The notes under the pieces: model-generated
What the model was told of the DNA's origin: nothing
Databases searched by the model: none
What the model saw: the letters and a program-made list of their open reading frames with translations, nothing else
Position numbers and translations under genes: made by a program
Assembly: GCA_964358645.1 (NCBI GenBank)
Contig: CAYHPW010000010.1
Location: forward strand, 1 to 64,000
DNA length: 64,000 nt
Direction of reading: 5' to 3'
From: JBBTDV01 sp038042605
GTDB taxonomy: Bacteria > Bdellovibrionota > UBA1018
Part shown: positions 26,775 to 35,467 of the stretch, piece after piece
Position numbering within the stretch: the stretch's first letter is position 1
Layout of the letters: every line of letters starts with the position of its first letter

Positions 26775-27479
26775 TTATCCCCCTATCATTAGGCCGAGAT
26801 CCATGTGGCCTACGAACTGGTTCACAATCCCGCTGCTTAGTCTCCGCCGCTCATTGAAAATATAGTCCTTAAGGCCTATTCTTATGGAACCTCTGCGGCC
26901 CAGCCATAGCGAGATCCCGGCATCGACGACAGCTGATTTTATCCGGCCGGTATCAAGTTCCACTATGCCGGCGCCCAGTGAAACGTATTGGTCAAAGTAA
27001 AAGACCTTATCCATGGTGACGCGGAATTTTCCGTAAAAGAGGTTACATCCTATATTGGCATCGAAGCGGTACTTGGCATAAGCGATGTCAGGGAGCATCT
27101 GGTCGCGTTCAAATAGATGTTTTGCAGAATCGGTCATGGAATTAAACATGGTGCTGGTGGTTAGCCCAACTGACCACCTGTCAGTTATATGAAATCTATA
27201 TCCGAGATCAGCTTGGTTGGTGACGATGAAGCCATCAGCGCTTAGGTTTCTGCCGCCACCAAGCGACAGCTCGCTTCGATATTTTAAAGGTGAGAACCTT
27301 GTTTGTACGGCGTAGATTTTTTCCAGCGATGCTTGCGGCGGGACTTCGTTGGTGGGTATGCCAAGAGTGCTTAACTGTTCCTCAAGATCAGTGGTGTTCG
27401 CATCTGCTGCGGAGGTAACCGCATCTGCGGAACTAATAATGAACAGGATCATAATTCCATATAAGCGTGTTCGCAGCAT
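26775..27479 (-). CDS. Outer-membrane beta-barrel domain protein (OMP_myx_plus type)
   Basis: Signal peptide near the N-terminus, then a Gln/Glu-rich segment and an eight-to-ten-stranded barrel of alternating polar and aromatic/hydrophobic residues, with conserved strand phrases such as 'DLGYRFHITDRWSVGL' and 'KDYIFNERRR'. This resembles the outer-membrane beta-barrel domain described in myxobacteria and relatives (TIGR04565-like). In the Myxococcus Glt system, barrels GltA, GltB and GltH occupy the outer membrane; this gene is a candidate equivalent, four bases upstream of the TPR gene. Confidence 0.75.
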   Translation of the reverse strand: MLRTRLYGIMILFIISSADAVTSAADANTTDLEEQLSTLGIPTNEVPPQASLEKIYAVQTRFSPLKYRSELSLGGGRNLSADGFIVTNQADLGYRFHITDRWSVGLTTSTMFNSMTDSAKHLFERDQMLPDIAYAKYRFDANIGCNLFYGKFRVTMDKVFYFDQYVSLGAGIVELDTGRIKSAVVDAGISLWLGRRGSIRIGLKDYIFNERRRLSSGIVNQFVGHMDLGLMIGG

Positions 27480-27505
27480 ATTTATTCCTCTATTTAAGCT
27501 ACTTT

Positions 27506-28657
27506 TTAACCCGGCCTGTTGGTGCGGTTGATTTCGAAATTCACTCTCACCGTATGGTTGTTGCAGTGATACATGCTGTATCGTGATGATTTAACGCAGA
27601 TCTCGAATTTAAGGTCATAATACTTCCCGATTTGATCTGCCGGTATATCCGTCCAGCGGACATGTGCCACCGTGAATAGATTGTCTCCCTCGGGTGTTTG
27701 GCGTTTGGTGGCGATGTCATCTTGATACGTCAGGTCTGTTAACTCTATTTTTCCGAATGACGGATCTTGTTCCAATGAGATTCTAGGCCTGACTTCGCCG
27801 TTAGGATCTTCAGCCATGATGACAAAGCTCACATCAAGCCCCTGACTTAATGAGGACGGTGCTGAGATCCTTGCATATTGCCGTTTGTCGTTTACGTTGA
27901 TCTCTATTTTGGTGTCTTTTTGTAAAGCACGTGGAGCTGTGGCTGTGATAGTAACGTCGAATGTTTTAGTGTACCATCTGTTCAGGTTGTTATCATCTCC
28001 AAGATTTACAGTGTAAAAATCAGGGGTATATCTTATGACGAAGTGTTTTTTATCGTCTTCGTCAGCCTCGATCTCGATGATAGCGCCTATCGGAAGGTCT
28101 GAAGCCAAGAGCTGGAAGGGGCCATCCGGGAAGTCCCGGCTTGATACATAGATATCCTTTATGAATTCATCTCCTTCATCAACTTCGTTGTTGTTGTTGT
28201 CTTGGATGTTGATTTCAATCGGCTGTGGGACGTCTTTAACAATAAAAAATGCTGAACGTTCAATTAATGTCAGGTGGTCGGCATCGGCTTGCAGGACCAG
28301 TCTTATTGGATAATGCCGCATGATTATAGATGGATTTTTAGCGTCGTTTGCAGCGTCATATGGTGGCGTCCAACTTAATTTTGTGTCTGTCTCGGAAAAT
28401 ACCGCACCATCAGGCAGACCAAATATGCTAAGCATGGGCTTCGTGCCCTGTGGAACATTTGTTACGATTTTATACTCCGCGATTGTTCCCTCGGTGAATT
28501 CCATTATCTCCGGAACATCTATTGAGTATGGTGGAACCACTACGCGTGGTTCCGGCGGTTTTTTTTCAAGCTTCATCCCGACCGTCGGAAACGGATTTTG
28601 GTTGCAACCAATGAAAAGCCCGCAGATAGCCAAGTGAATGACAAACTTTTTCTTCAT
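27506..28657 (-). CDS. Lipoprotein with Ig/cadherin-like domains
   Basis: Lipoprotein signal with lipobox FIGC (Cys18), a Pro-rich linker, then about 340 residues of beta-sandwich-like sequence. Two or three repeated Ig-like units are suggested by phrases such as 'AEYKIVTNVPQGTKP...LPDGAVFSETDTKLSWTP', the putative-Ig (He_PIG) style seen in surface proteins. Many Asp/Glu-Asn runs (EINIQDNNNNEVDEGDE) could bind calcium. It lies within the Agl-Glt-like operon between the AgmX-like and barrel genes. No named Glt homologue is evident. Confidence 0.68.
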   Translation of the reverse strand: MKKKFVIHLAICGLFIGCNQNPFPTVGMKLEKKPPEPRVVVPPYSIDVPEIMEFTEGTIAEYKIVTNVPQGTKPMLSIFGLPDGAVFSETDTKLSWTPPYDAANDAKNPSIIMRHYPIRLVLQADADHLTLIERSAFFIVKDVPQPIEINIQDNNNNEVDEGDEFIKDIYVSSRDFPDGPFQLLASDLPIGAIIEIEADEDDKKHFVIRYTPDFYTVNLGDDNNLNRWYTKTFDVTITATAPRALQKDTKIEINVNDKRQYARISAPSSLSQGLDVSFVIMAEDPNGEVRPRISLEQDPSFGKIELTDLTYQDDIATKRQTPEGDNLFTVAHVRWTDIPADQIGKYYDLKFEICVKSSRYSMYHCNNHTVRVNFEINRTNRPG

Positions 28658-28681
28658 TTAGCGGCCCTCATTTCTTCCATT

Positions 28682-29887
28682 TTAAGATCCCGCTGGTCTG
28701 AGCAGGAACGGATATGACACCTTAACCGACACGCCTCCGAGGGGTTTTGGGAACTGCCACGTCATCATCCGATTTGAAATACATTGTTCAACCTCGTTGT
28801 TTCCTAGTGATGATTTGTTCACCCTTGAAAAATTAAGGCCCCCTAATCCGTTGATTTCAAATTGCATGGTCACTTGGCCGGAAAGACCTGGATTCTTGCG
28901 TAATCCGCCTTCGTAGCAGGCCCTGACCTGACTTATATATTTTGCTATCGTGGCTTGGATAACGGAGCGGTCAAGCCCGCCTTCAAGCATGATGTCCTGT
29001 GAGACTGGTATCGAGGAGAGGGCACGGCCATCTCCGGAGCCCACCATGGAGTTTCCGTATCCGCCCGCGCCGCCACCAGCGCCTTTGGTTCCTATCCCGC
29101 CTAAGCCCGCCACTCCGGTGTTTCCGACCGTGGTTCTCTTAACTCCCTGCCCTATTCCAACGAGGAGTTCGCCACCGCTCCCTTCCTTGCCGCCCATGCC
29201 TGCTCCTGGGCTTGCGTCGGTGAGTTCAGTGGGCATCCCGCCGAGTGCTTTGTTAAGGTCTTTCTTTCCAAGCAGGCCAAGAAATCCAAGGTTCTGTGCC
29301 ACCGCTCGCCTGACCTGGTGGTCCTTTGTCTGCAGTACTTGCGGCATGTTTACGGAAACACTCACGTGGTGCTGTCTTTCTTGTATAACGTTTACCGTGA
29401 TTGGCTCTAGCACTGGTGGAGGCAGCGGCTCGCTGTCCTTGCCGATCATGAACGGGATCAGAAGCAGTAGTAAAAAAGTAATGACAAATCCAGTTTTAAG
29501 TGTCCTGTCATGGTTTAGTGGTGCCGTGCCAAGCCGCCATGGGTCCACCGCCGCAGTGGAGAGAAGAGTTGAAAGCGTGAATTCCCCAAACGGTGTTGAT
29601 AGCTTCCATTGTCCGTCGGAGACGTGATCAGCCGTACAGTTTTCATGGTTTGCTATTGACCATCCCATTGGTGTGTCAGGTTTTGGCAGGATATCGAAAC
29701 GGCATAACCATTGATCACGTTCTGCGTTTTGCAAGCCATGGCGTCGCCGGTTTTTTAGACGATCAGCGCATGACTTTTTGTTTACGAATCCAAAAAGGCG
29801 GTGATAACCGTAGCTAATACCATCTTCCTGTTTAGGGTCATGTATTATCTTGATCAGCTCGCCATTGGCGGTGGAAATGGCGATCAT
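28682..29887 (-). CDS. AgmX/PglI-type TonB-like energy transducer (GltG/GltJ-like)
   Basis: Bitopic protein that would connect the inner-membrane motor to the periplasm. The first 130 residues are cytoplasmic, with no clear domain; one transmembrane helix (about 131-150, FVITFLLLLLIPFMIG) follows. Then come a Pro-rich start, a long Gly-rich flexible linker (about 220-290), and a C-terminal TonB-like/AgmX-PglI C-terminal domain with 'QVRACYEGGLRKNPGLSG' and 'CISNRMMTWQFPKP'. The paired Cys in that domain are typical. AgmX and PglI homologues span the periplasm in myxobacterial gliding. It overlaps the next upstream small gene by 4 nt. Confidence 0.85.
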   Translation of the reverse strand: MIAISTANGELIKIIHDPKQEDGISYGYHRLFGFVNKKSCADRLKNRRRHGLQNAERDQWLCRFDILPKPDTPMGWSIANHENCTADHVSDGQWKLSTPFGEFTLSTLLSTAAVDPWRLGTAPLNHDRTLKTGFVITFLLLLLIPFMIGKDSEPLPPPVLEPITVNVIQERQHHVSVSVNMPQVLQTKDHQVRRAVAQNLGFLGLLGKKDLNKALGGMPTELTDASPGAGMGGKEGSGGELLVGIGQGVKRTTVGNTGVAGLGGIGTKGAGGGAGGYGNSMVGSGDGRALSSIPVSQDIMLEGGLDRSVIQATIAKYISQVRACYEGGLRKNPGLSGQVTMQFEINGLGGLNFSRVNKSSLGNNEVEQCISNRMMTWQFPKPLGGVSVKVSYPFLLRPAGS

Positions 29888-30138
29888 TTGATTTCTTCTC
29901 CTATGTCATTGGCCGCGCGGTCCAGGAAATTATCCCTGAGCCGAAGGAGCCCATTCGTTGCGTCAGTGGCATCACCTGTTACCACCATGATTTCAGGTCT
30001 CTTGAGCTGCCCTTCGATAAGGAGCTGCTCGAAATCAACGTCCTTAGCGGATTTGTATTTTACGCCTGTTTTTGCGGGTGGTTCGGCTGAATTAACAGCG
30101 ATGCTAAACGATGACAGAAGTATGAGTTTTAAAATCAT
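29884..30138 (-). CDS. Small exported protein, possibly CglF-like
   Basis: An 84-aa protein with a short signal peptide (ending NSAEPP). The core pattern 'DFEQLLIEGQLKRPE' followed later by 'LLRLRDNF' resembles the small adventurous-gliding proteins of the CglF kind, which have an 'I-x-G-x-L-x-R-P-E...L-I-x-L-R-x-N-F' layout; I rely on memory of that pattern and give moderate weight. It overlaps both neighbours by 4 nt (ATGA), indicating tight coupling within the motor operon. Confidence 0.6.
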   Translation of the reverse strand: MILKLILLSSFSIAVNSAEPPAKTGVKYKSAKDVDFEQLLIEGQLKRPEIMVVTGDATDATNGLLRLRDNFLDRAANDIGEEIK

Positions 30139-32840
30139 TTGCCTTCACCATCCTTTTCAAGACTGAGCATCCGTCCGCTGAAATACGAGGCAAGCCTTTG
30201 TTTCCCTGAAGACTCGTAATATTCCTTAAGAGCCAGAAGGGCGGATTTATCTGACGGGTTTTTGTGGAGCGCTTCGATGGCTTGGTCAGCCGTTTTTTTA
30301 TGGATCTCTCTGAGTGGGGCGGCAGCCGGTGTGGTGATCTGATCCGTGATTCCGCTGCTGGTGGTGGTGCTTGGGATTAGGTCAATATAGGCTTTAGCTT
30401 TCGCAAGGAAAGGCCCGGCCATTTTTTCAAGCGCCGAGTGGAGTTCGTCGGCCACTTCTTTCGTGGAGTTTTCTGGGAGAGGGCTTTCTAGGATTTCTTT
30501 CGCGAGCTGTTCATGCGCCTGATGCAGGAGGGTGAGTATGGCAGCGCGCGCGTGTGTGCCACCTGTTTGAAGGAATTTTTCTCCAGATTTTGAAAGCTTC
30601 GCTATACCAGCAATTCTGAGTTCAAATTTTCTCTTGCTGTTTTTGCCGTGGAAACTGATTTTCCCCTGCGCGTTGTCCAGCTTGTTTAACTCTGAAAGTA
30701 CTAGCTTGCTCCATGATGGCCCCGTATTTTTCGTTGAGGATAGGAGTATCTTTCTAGTTTCTGGCGTGCCCTTGCCTGATGTTTCAAGGGATTCAGCAAG
30801 CAGTGCCTTGCTTTCAGGACTCCATGGGAGTTGGAGCAGTTTTGATTCATGCAGGTTCGCATCCAGTATGGTTTGCAGGAGCAACTGTTCGCTGTTTCCA
30901 AATGAATTGTTTTTTCGGACAAGCTTGACGGCGGCTTGGAGGAGGAGATCACGCTTCTCGTATGATTCGCCTAACTCATAAAGAAGCGCGGTCTTAAGAT
31001 ATGCTTCAATATTGGCTTTCTGTTGTAGCAAAGGTTCAAGCATTTGTGCCGCAAGCGTGAAGTAACTTGCTGATTCATACTCAGCCGCGAGTTCGGCGGT
31101 CAAACCACTTGATTTTAAGATTTCTATCAATGATCCCTCATCCTTAAGTGTCACCGCGAGGACTTTTGCATTTTCGCAGGATTTGGGTTTGAATTTTCCG
31201 GACAAACAAAATTCCTTGAAGGATGTGAGCGCCGATTTGCGATCTGCTGTTAAAACGGCGTTTTCAAAGACCGCCTGATCTGCGATCTGGGCCATTTCAG
31301 AAAGCTCCTTGGCGCTAGTGGTGCGTAGTTTTTCGGATTTAAGCCAGCTTCTGGCCTGTTCGGCTAAGAGGAGGTACTCCTTCTTCTGGGCTAGGATATC
31401 AAGGGCGAGGTGCTGGCTTTGCAGGGCCCATTTGTCCGCCACGCCAGTCTCGGCCGCGCTGGCAGCGAGCTTGGTGAATATAGGCAATGATTTTTGGTAG
31501 TCCTTTAGTTCGTAAAGCGCTCTTGCCTGATGATAGGCGTATTCCCTGCAATCTCCGTGTATGCCATCGCATAACTCTGAAAGCACGCGCATTTCTTCGG
31601 CAGCAAGCAGCCAATTTTTTGACTGTTGCGCGAGAGCTGCCATTGTTTCATGAAGTTTGAAGCGTTCGCTCTCCGTGAACTTAAGCGATTGGTTGCCTAA
31701 CCACTCCTTGATGCGGTCAATCTTTGCTGGGCTTTCGCTTTCAGCGGCTAGCCAGCCTTCACACATCTTGAAGCGTTCTGGCGTATTCGGGAAAAGTTGC
31801 AGGTAAAGTGTGACTGTTTTTTTGAAATCATCAGCATACGCTGGTTGGCTTATCCGCTCACCATCGAGCTGTATAGTGAGGCGCTTTAATATTTTCTGGA
31901 TCTCAGCACTGTTAGAGATGTCGGGATTTTGTCCACTCGCCATTTCAATGTAAGAGCGCATTTTTTCGAGATGGGCGGGGGAGGTTTTCCTCAAGCCGTA
32001 GTATTCCTCCATCAGGCGCGCCATGTTTTTCAGTTTTGGAGATTTTTGGTTCGCGTAATCCAGGATGTATGTTCCCGCTGTTTTATTCCCATTCGAATAA
32101 TACGCTTCTGCCAGGTCTGTCAGCAGTGTAAGGCGTGAAAGTTTAGCGGCGAGTTCTTCGATGAAGATAAGGGACTCACGGCCGTCGTCTGTTCTAAGCG
32201 ATAGGAATAAAACCAGGTCGCGTAGTGCCTCTTCCTTAACTTGTTTTTTTGAATCCCACAGAGCCATCTTCATTTCACTGATCGCGGCTTCAATCTCGCC
32301 TTCATTTTTCATCAGCCACGCGCGTCTGTAATGCGCGTAAGAACATACGTCGCCTGAGGAGCAAAGTTCTATCGCACGTGTGTAATATTGCTTTGCTTCC
32401 GTAATGGTGCTTTGCGAACCGACCTTTTCCGCCATCTCAGCCAGTCTGAGCGCCGCTTCGCGCTGCAGGTCAGGCAGGTCATTTTGGGACAGCAGCTCGA
32501 GCCAAAGTACTTTTGATTTGTCAGTTTGTCCGAGGTCTGAGGCTAGGCGCGCTATCTGAAATTGTATCTTAGATCTTTGCATGCCGGCTGGTATTGCCGC
32601 AGTGGTGCCAGCTCCTGTCAAAGCTTCTTCGTATAGGGCCATGGCGCGTTTTTTTTGTTGCGGTCCCGGTGCATCATAAAATATGAGATCAGCCAGCCGC
32701 AAGGTGAGCAGTGGACGTGACGGGTCGTTGATGGGCAAGTCGTTTCTTAGACTGTCGACTTCAGTGATCAATATCTGGTCAGCCGAAGCGATACTGACTA
32801 ACGCCGGTACCATCAGAAAAAGCCAGCTTGCCATTTTCAT
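30135..32840 (-). CDS. Large exported TPR protein
   Basis: A 901-aa protein with a signal peptide ending IASADQ and helical repeats throughout; TPR units are recognisable near the N-terminus (ALYEEALTG, 'IARLASDLGQTDKSKVLWLELLSQ', 'YYTRAIELCSSGDVCSYAHYRRAWL') and more degenerate afterwards. It begins one base after the stop of the second ExbD gene. Large TPR proteins (AglT, AgmK, AgmU) are part of the Myxococcus Glt complex in the periplasm and outer membrane, so this is a probable counterpart, though one-to-one orthology cannot be read from sequence alone. Confidence 0.75.
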   Translation of the reverse strand: MKMASWLFLMVPALVSIASADQILITEVDSLRNDLPINDPSRPLLTLRLADLIFYDAPGPQQKKRAMALYEEALTGAGTTAAIPAGMQRSKIQFQIARLASDLGQTDKSKVLWLELLSQNDLPDLQREAALRLAEMAEKVGSQSTITEAKQYYTRAIELCSSGDVCSYAHYRRAWLMKNEGEIEAAISEMKMALWDSKKQVKEEALRDLVLFLSLRTDDGRESLIFIEELAAKLSRLTLLTDLAEAYYSNGNKTAGTYILDYANQKSPKLKNMARLMEEYYGLRKTSPAHLEKMRSYIEMASGQNPDISNSAEIQKILKRLTIQLDGERISQPAYADDFKKTVTLYLQLFPNTPERFKMCEGWLAAESESPAKIDRIKEWLGNQSLKFTESERFKLHETMAALAQQSKNWLLAAEEMRVLSELCDGIHGDCREYAYHQARALYELKDYQKSLPIFTKLAASAAETGVADKWALQSQHLALDILAQKKEYLLLAEQARSWLKSEKLRTTSAKELSEMAQIADQAVFENAVLTADRKSALTSFKEFCLSGKFKPKSCENAKVLAVTLKDEGSLIEILKSSGLTAELAAEYESASYFTLAAQMLEPLLQQKANIEAYLKTALLYELGESYEKRDLLLQAAVKLVRKNNSFGNSEQLLLQTILDANLHESKLLQLPWSPESKALLAESLETSGKGTPETRKILLSSTKNTGPSWSKLVLSELNKLDNAQGKISFHGKNSKRKFELRIAGIAKLSKSGEKFLQTGGTHARAAILTLLHQAHEQLAKEILESPLPENSTKEVADELHSALEKMAGPFLAKAKAYIDLIPSTTTSSGITDQITTPAAAPLREIHKKTADQAIEALHKNPSDKSALLALKEYYESSGKQRLASYFSGRMLSLEKDGEGK

Positions 32841-33368
32841 CTAATGCCCAGTCCCTCCTGGTACGACAGCTAACTGGATTGAACCATAACTCTGGCTTGG
32901 CAGTATCGCCATGAACTGTGACACGATTGTGCTTGGGAGTTCGCGATCGGCTTGCAGGTTTATTTCACCACGGAATTTTTCCTTGGGATGTGATTTCTGC
33001 CAAAGCGACCTAAGGTCAGCGAGGCGTTCCATGAGAGGCGTTGGGTCTTTAAGCAGTGAATTTGTTTTGCCAACGAGCTTTTGGTCCAGGAAAACTCCCG
33101 CTGTGGAAATTGATAATGCAGGAGCATCCTTTATCTCTCGGCCGGTGATGGCGGTAGGGAGCGTGACTCCCTTCGCGATGATGAGTAGGTCCGGTGAGGT
33201 TGAAAAAGTCTGCAGCAGGAATATTACAAGCAAGCTGAACATATCGACCATGGAGGTCAGCGTGAGGCCTACTAGCAGCATTTTACGGCGGGTGCTTTTC
33301 CTGTGCGCACGGGCGACCAGGTGTCTATTGAATGTTCCAGGCACAAGAGCACGGCTTTCTATCAGCAT
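32841..33368 (-). CDS. ExbD/TolR-like motor protein (AglS-like)
   Basis: 175-aa ExbD-family protein. The single transmembrane helix holds the proton-path aspartate in TSMVDMFSLLVIF (Asp42), preceded by a basic cytoplasmic segment of about 30 residues. The periplasmic domain follows and ends in VVPGGTGH. It is the second of two adjacent ExbD-type genes after one ExbB-type gene, matching the gene set aglR-aglQ-aglS that powers Myxococcus gliding. The stop TAG is followed directly by the TPR gene's ATG. Confidence 0.85.
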   Translation of the reverse strand: MLIESRALVPGTFNRHLVARAHRKSTRRKMLLVGLTLTSMVDMFSLLVIFLLQTFSTSPDLLIIAKGVTLPTAITGREIKDAPALSISTAGVFLDQKLVGKTNSLLKDPTPLMERLADLRSLWQKSHPKEKFRGEINLQADRELPSTIVSQFMAILPSQSYGSIQLAVVPGGTGH

Positions 33369-33857
33369 TTATTTCCCCGCTGTTTCATCCCTTACCGGTA
33401 CTACCCCGATATTGATGATCTGGTGTTTTCTAAGAACGTCCAGTACCGCTACCATGCTTCCGTACGGCACACTCACCGCTGGTGAAACCATGGCGGCTGA
33501 AACTGAAGATCCAAGTTTAAGCGACGAGATTGTCGTATCGAGCTTTGCCACTACCGCTTCAGGAGTGGCATCCTTTATGGTGGTTTTTTTAAATACCCTG
33601 CCGTTTTTCTTGAGCGTGAAATCTAATGATGATCTACCGGTGAAGCGTATGTCAGCTTCAAGCCCGGCTGCAGCTTGAGCTAGAGCTTCGGTCCCGTGGC
33701 TTTGTTTCACTTGGATGGTTGATATTTGTATCCAGACCGCCGTCATAAGCAGGAAACAGATGCACATCGATAATAGATCGATGAATGGGACCAGGTTGAT
33801 TTCCGCGTCCAGACTGCGCCGCCTAGTTTGTGGTACCGCTCCCCCGGAGATGCTCAT
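33369..33857 (-). CDS. ExbD/TolR-like motor protein (AglQ-like)
   Basis: 162-aa ExbD-family protein with the motif INLVPFIDLLSMCICFLLM; Asp27 in the helix is the predicted proton-carrying residue. The periplasmic domain includes 'DIRFTGRSSLDFTLKKNGRVF' and ends with the typical 'VLDVLRKHQIINIGVVPV' strand. It lies 3 bp after the ExbB-like gene and abuts the second ExbD gene without a gap. Two non-identical ExbD subunits per channel is the distinguishing feature of the AglRQS class. Confidence 0.87.
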   Translation of the reverse strand: MSISGGAVPQTRRRSLDAEINLVPFIDLLSMCICFLLMTAVWIQISTIQVKQSHGTEALAQAAAGLEADIRFTGRSSLDFTLKKNGRVFKKTTIKDATPEAVVAKLDTTISSLKLGSSVSAAMVSPAVSVPYGSMVAVLDVLRKHQIINIGVVPVRDETAGK

Positions 33858-33860
33858 GTC

Positions 33861-34586
33861 TCACACGGTCATCGCTGGTTTTCGTGGGGCGGTTTGTGAC
33901 TGCTGCCGCGTTAGCGGCTGGTCGGCTCTTGCACCGCTTATTTTCCTCTTGGTTTCTTCGGCTTCAGTGAAGAACAGCAGGTCGTGATATATTTCGGTTG
34001 TTTGCTCGGTTAGCTTGGTGACAAACCTGTCAGTCCTGTTTTGGAAAATCGCATAAGCAACGAGCGCCGGGATAGCCACTATCAGCCCGAATGCCGTGCA
34101 GTTCATGGCTTCCGAGATTCCGCGACTAAGCATCGTCGCGCGGTCCACCGGGCTGGCGCTTGCAACGGCCGCGAATGATTTTATCATACCGGAGATCGTG
34201 CCAAGAAGGCCGAGCAGTGTTGCCACGTTCCCGAACATCGCAAGAAAACCTGTTCTCTTGTCAATCTGCGATATTTCCGCGCAGAGTTTTTCATCCATCC
34301 TGGCCTGCAGTTCTTCTTCTCCGCCGCCGTTGGCCCGTATATTACAACCTACAGCTATAACTCGGCCAAGGCTGCTGGGCTCGGTCACCGCGAAGGACTC
34401 AGCCTCATTCAGCTTACCAGCGGATATGAAGTCAAGCATGCGCTTTCTTATATGGTCTGAAGGCATTTTTAGCCTGTAGTAAAGCTCTATTGCCCTTTCC
34501 GTTATGATTGTCACCGTTAAGACAGCGAAGGCGAGGATGAAGTACATGAATATCCCGCCCTCATTGAATTTTTGAATAACGCCCAT
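33861..34586 (-). CDS. MotA/TolQ/ExbB proton channel protein (AglR-like)
   Basis: First gene of the ten-gene operon. Three transmembrane helices: about 12-34, 115-138 and 163-185. The conserved channel segments FGNVATLLGLLGTISGMI and GISEAMNCTAFGLIVAIPAL match TolQ/ExbB/AglR proteins. The C-terminus is a basic cytoplasmic tail. It would form the proton channel with the two ExbD-like proteins downstream. About 150 bp separates it from the preceding barrel gene on the same strand, so the operon promoter is probably there. Confidence 0.88.
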   Translation of the reverse strand: MGVIQKFNEGGIFMYFILAFAVLTVTIITERAIELYYRLKMPSDHIRKRMLDFISAGKLNEAESFAVTEPSSLGRVIAVGCNIRANGGGEEELQARMDEKLCAEISQIDKRTGFLAMFGNVATLLGLLGTISGMIKSFAAVASASPVDRATMLSRGISEAMNCTAFGLIVAIPALVAYAIFQNRTDRFVTKLTEQTTEIYHDLLFFTEAEETKRKISGARADQPLTRQQSQTAPRKPAMTV

Positions 34587-34741
34587 TCAGCTCTCCTTAG
34601 CCTCTTAAAGCATTTAAAATATGTCACCCTTCCATGGTAACAGTAAGCCCAGATGACTTATGTGAATATAATTGTCCCGCAGTTTAAGAAAAAATCAAGG
34701 CGGATATCTCGGCTGTAATTGGGCAGATCTTTATAATATGT

Positions 34742-35356
34742 TTAATTTCCGCCGCTACCCAGGTGGAATCTAATATCGATTTTGACTCCTGAAGCTGAAA
34801 CCGAGCCGACCTGGAACTCGAAGTTTGACGGGCTAGCAAGGTATTTGAAGAAACTCGCGCTGATCCCCCAGCCTGCGCCACCTCGGCCTTTTTGCTTGTA
34901 CTTGTCCGCACCTGCGGAGAGGATGTAACCATATTTCATTGAAGTCTGGTTGTTGTAACCGCTGCTAGCTGAGGGGACGAATATTTCAAAGATACCTAAA
35001 AGAAAGCCTGGCTCGAGCGATACTATTATATTCTTTTTTCCGATATTAATTCTCGTCCCTAATTCATAGCTGCCGGCCACACCGTTGTAGCTGCCGGAGA
35101 TGCTTCCAAAGGTATTGCCTACAAGCAGCATCCCGAATTCAAACCTATTGATGATATCAATATCCTTAAACAACGATGTGTTTGCGCTGTAGTTGACTTG
35201 CGGCGAGAATTTGGGCGTTAGAGCTTCGCCAGGTGTGCCTGAATAAAATGTCAGCCCGACGCCAAACGTGCTTTCCACGGAGTTTACGCCAAAAACATCC
35301 GGGCTGGCAGTAAGCGTAACAAGAGTTAAAGCAGTAATAATGATCTTTTTTGTCAT
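34742..35356 (-). CDS. Predicted outer-membrane beta-barrel protein
   Basis: 204-aa protein with a signal peptide ending PDVFG, then alternating hydrophobic/polar strands rich in Gly, Ser, Tyr and Phe ('GWGISASFFKYLASPSNFEFQVGSVSASG'). The domain is not a family I recognise. It lies upstream of the Agl-Glt-like operon on the same strand with about 155 bp between, so it may be a separate unit. Short regulatory spacing (about 100 bp) also separates it from the divergent PEP-synthase-like gene. Confidence 0.65.
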   Translation of the reverse strand: MTKKIIITALTLVTLTASPDVFGVNSVESTFGVGLTFYSGTPGEALTPKFSPQVNYSANTSLFKDIDIINRFEFGMLLVGNTFGSISGSYNGVAGSYELGTRINIGKKNIIVSLEPGFLLGIFEIFVPSASSGYNNQTSMKYGYILSAGADKYKQKGRGGAGWGISASFFKYLASPSNFEFQVGSVSASGVKIDIRFHLGSGGN

Positions 35357-35467
35357 TCGTAAAGCTTATCGGCCGGTGGAGGATATTTCTTCACATGATT
35401 TTAGTGTCAAATTTATGTTGTTAACTTTAATAACGCAGTGTATTATAGGCGCGGAGCGGGGTTCTCT

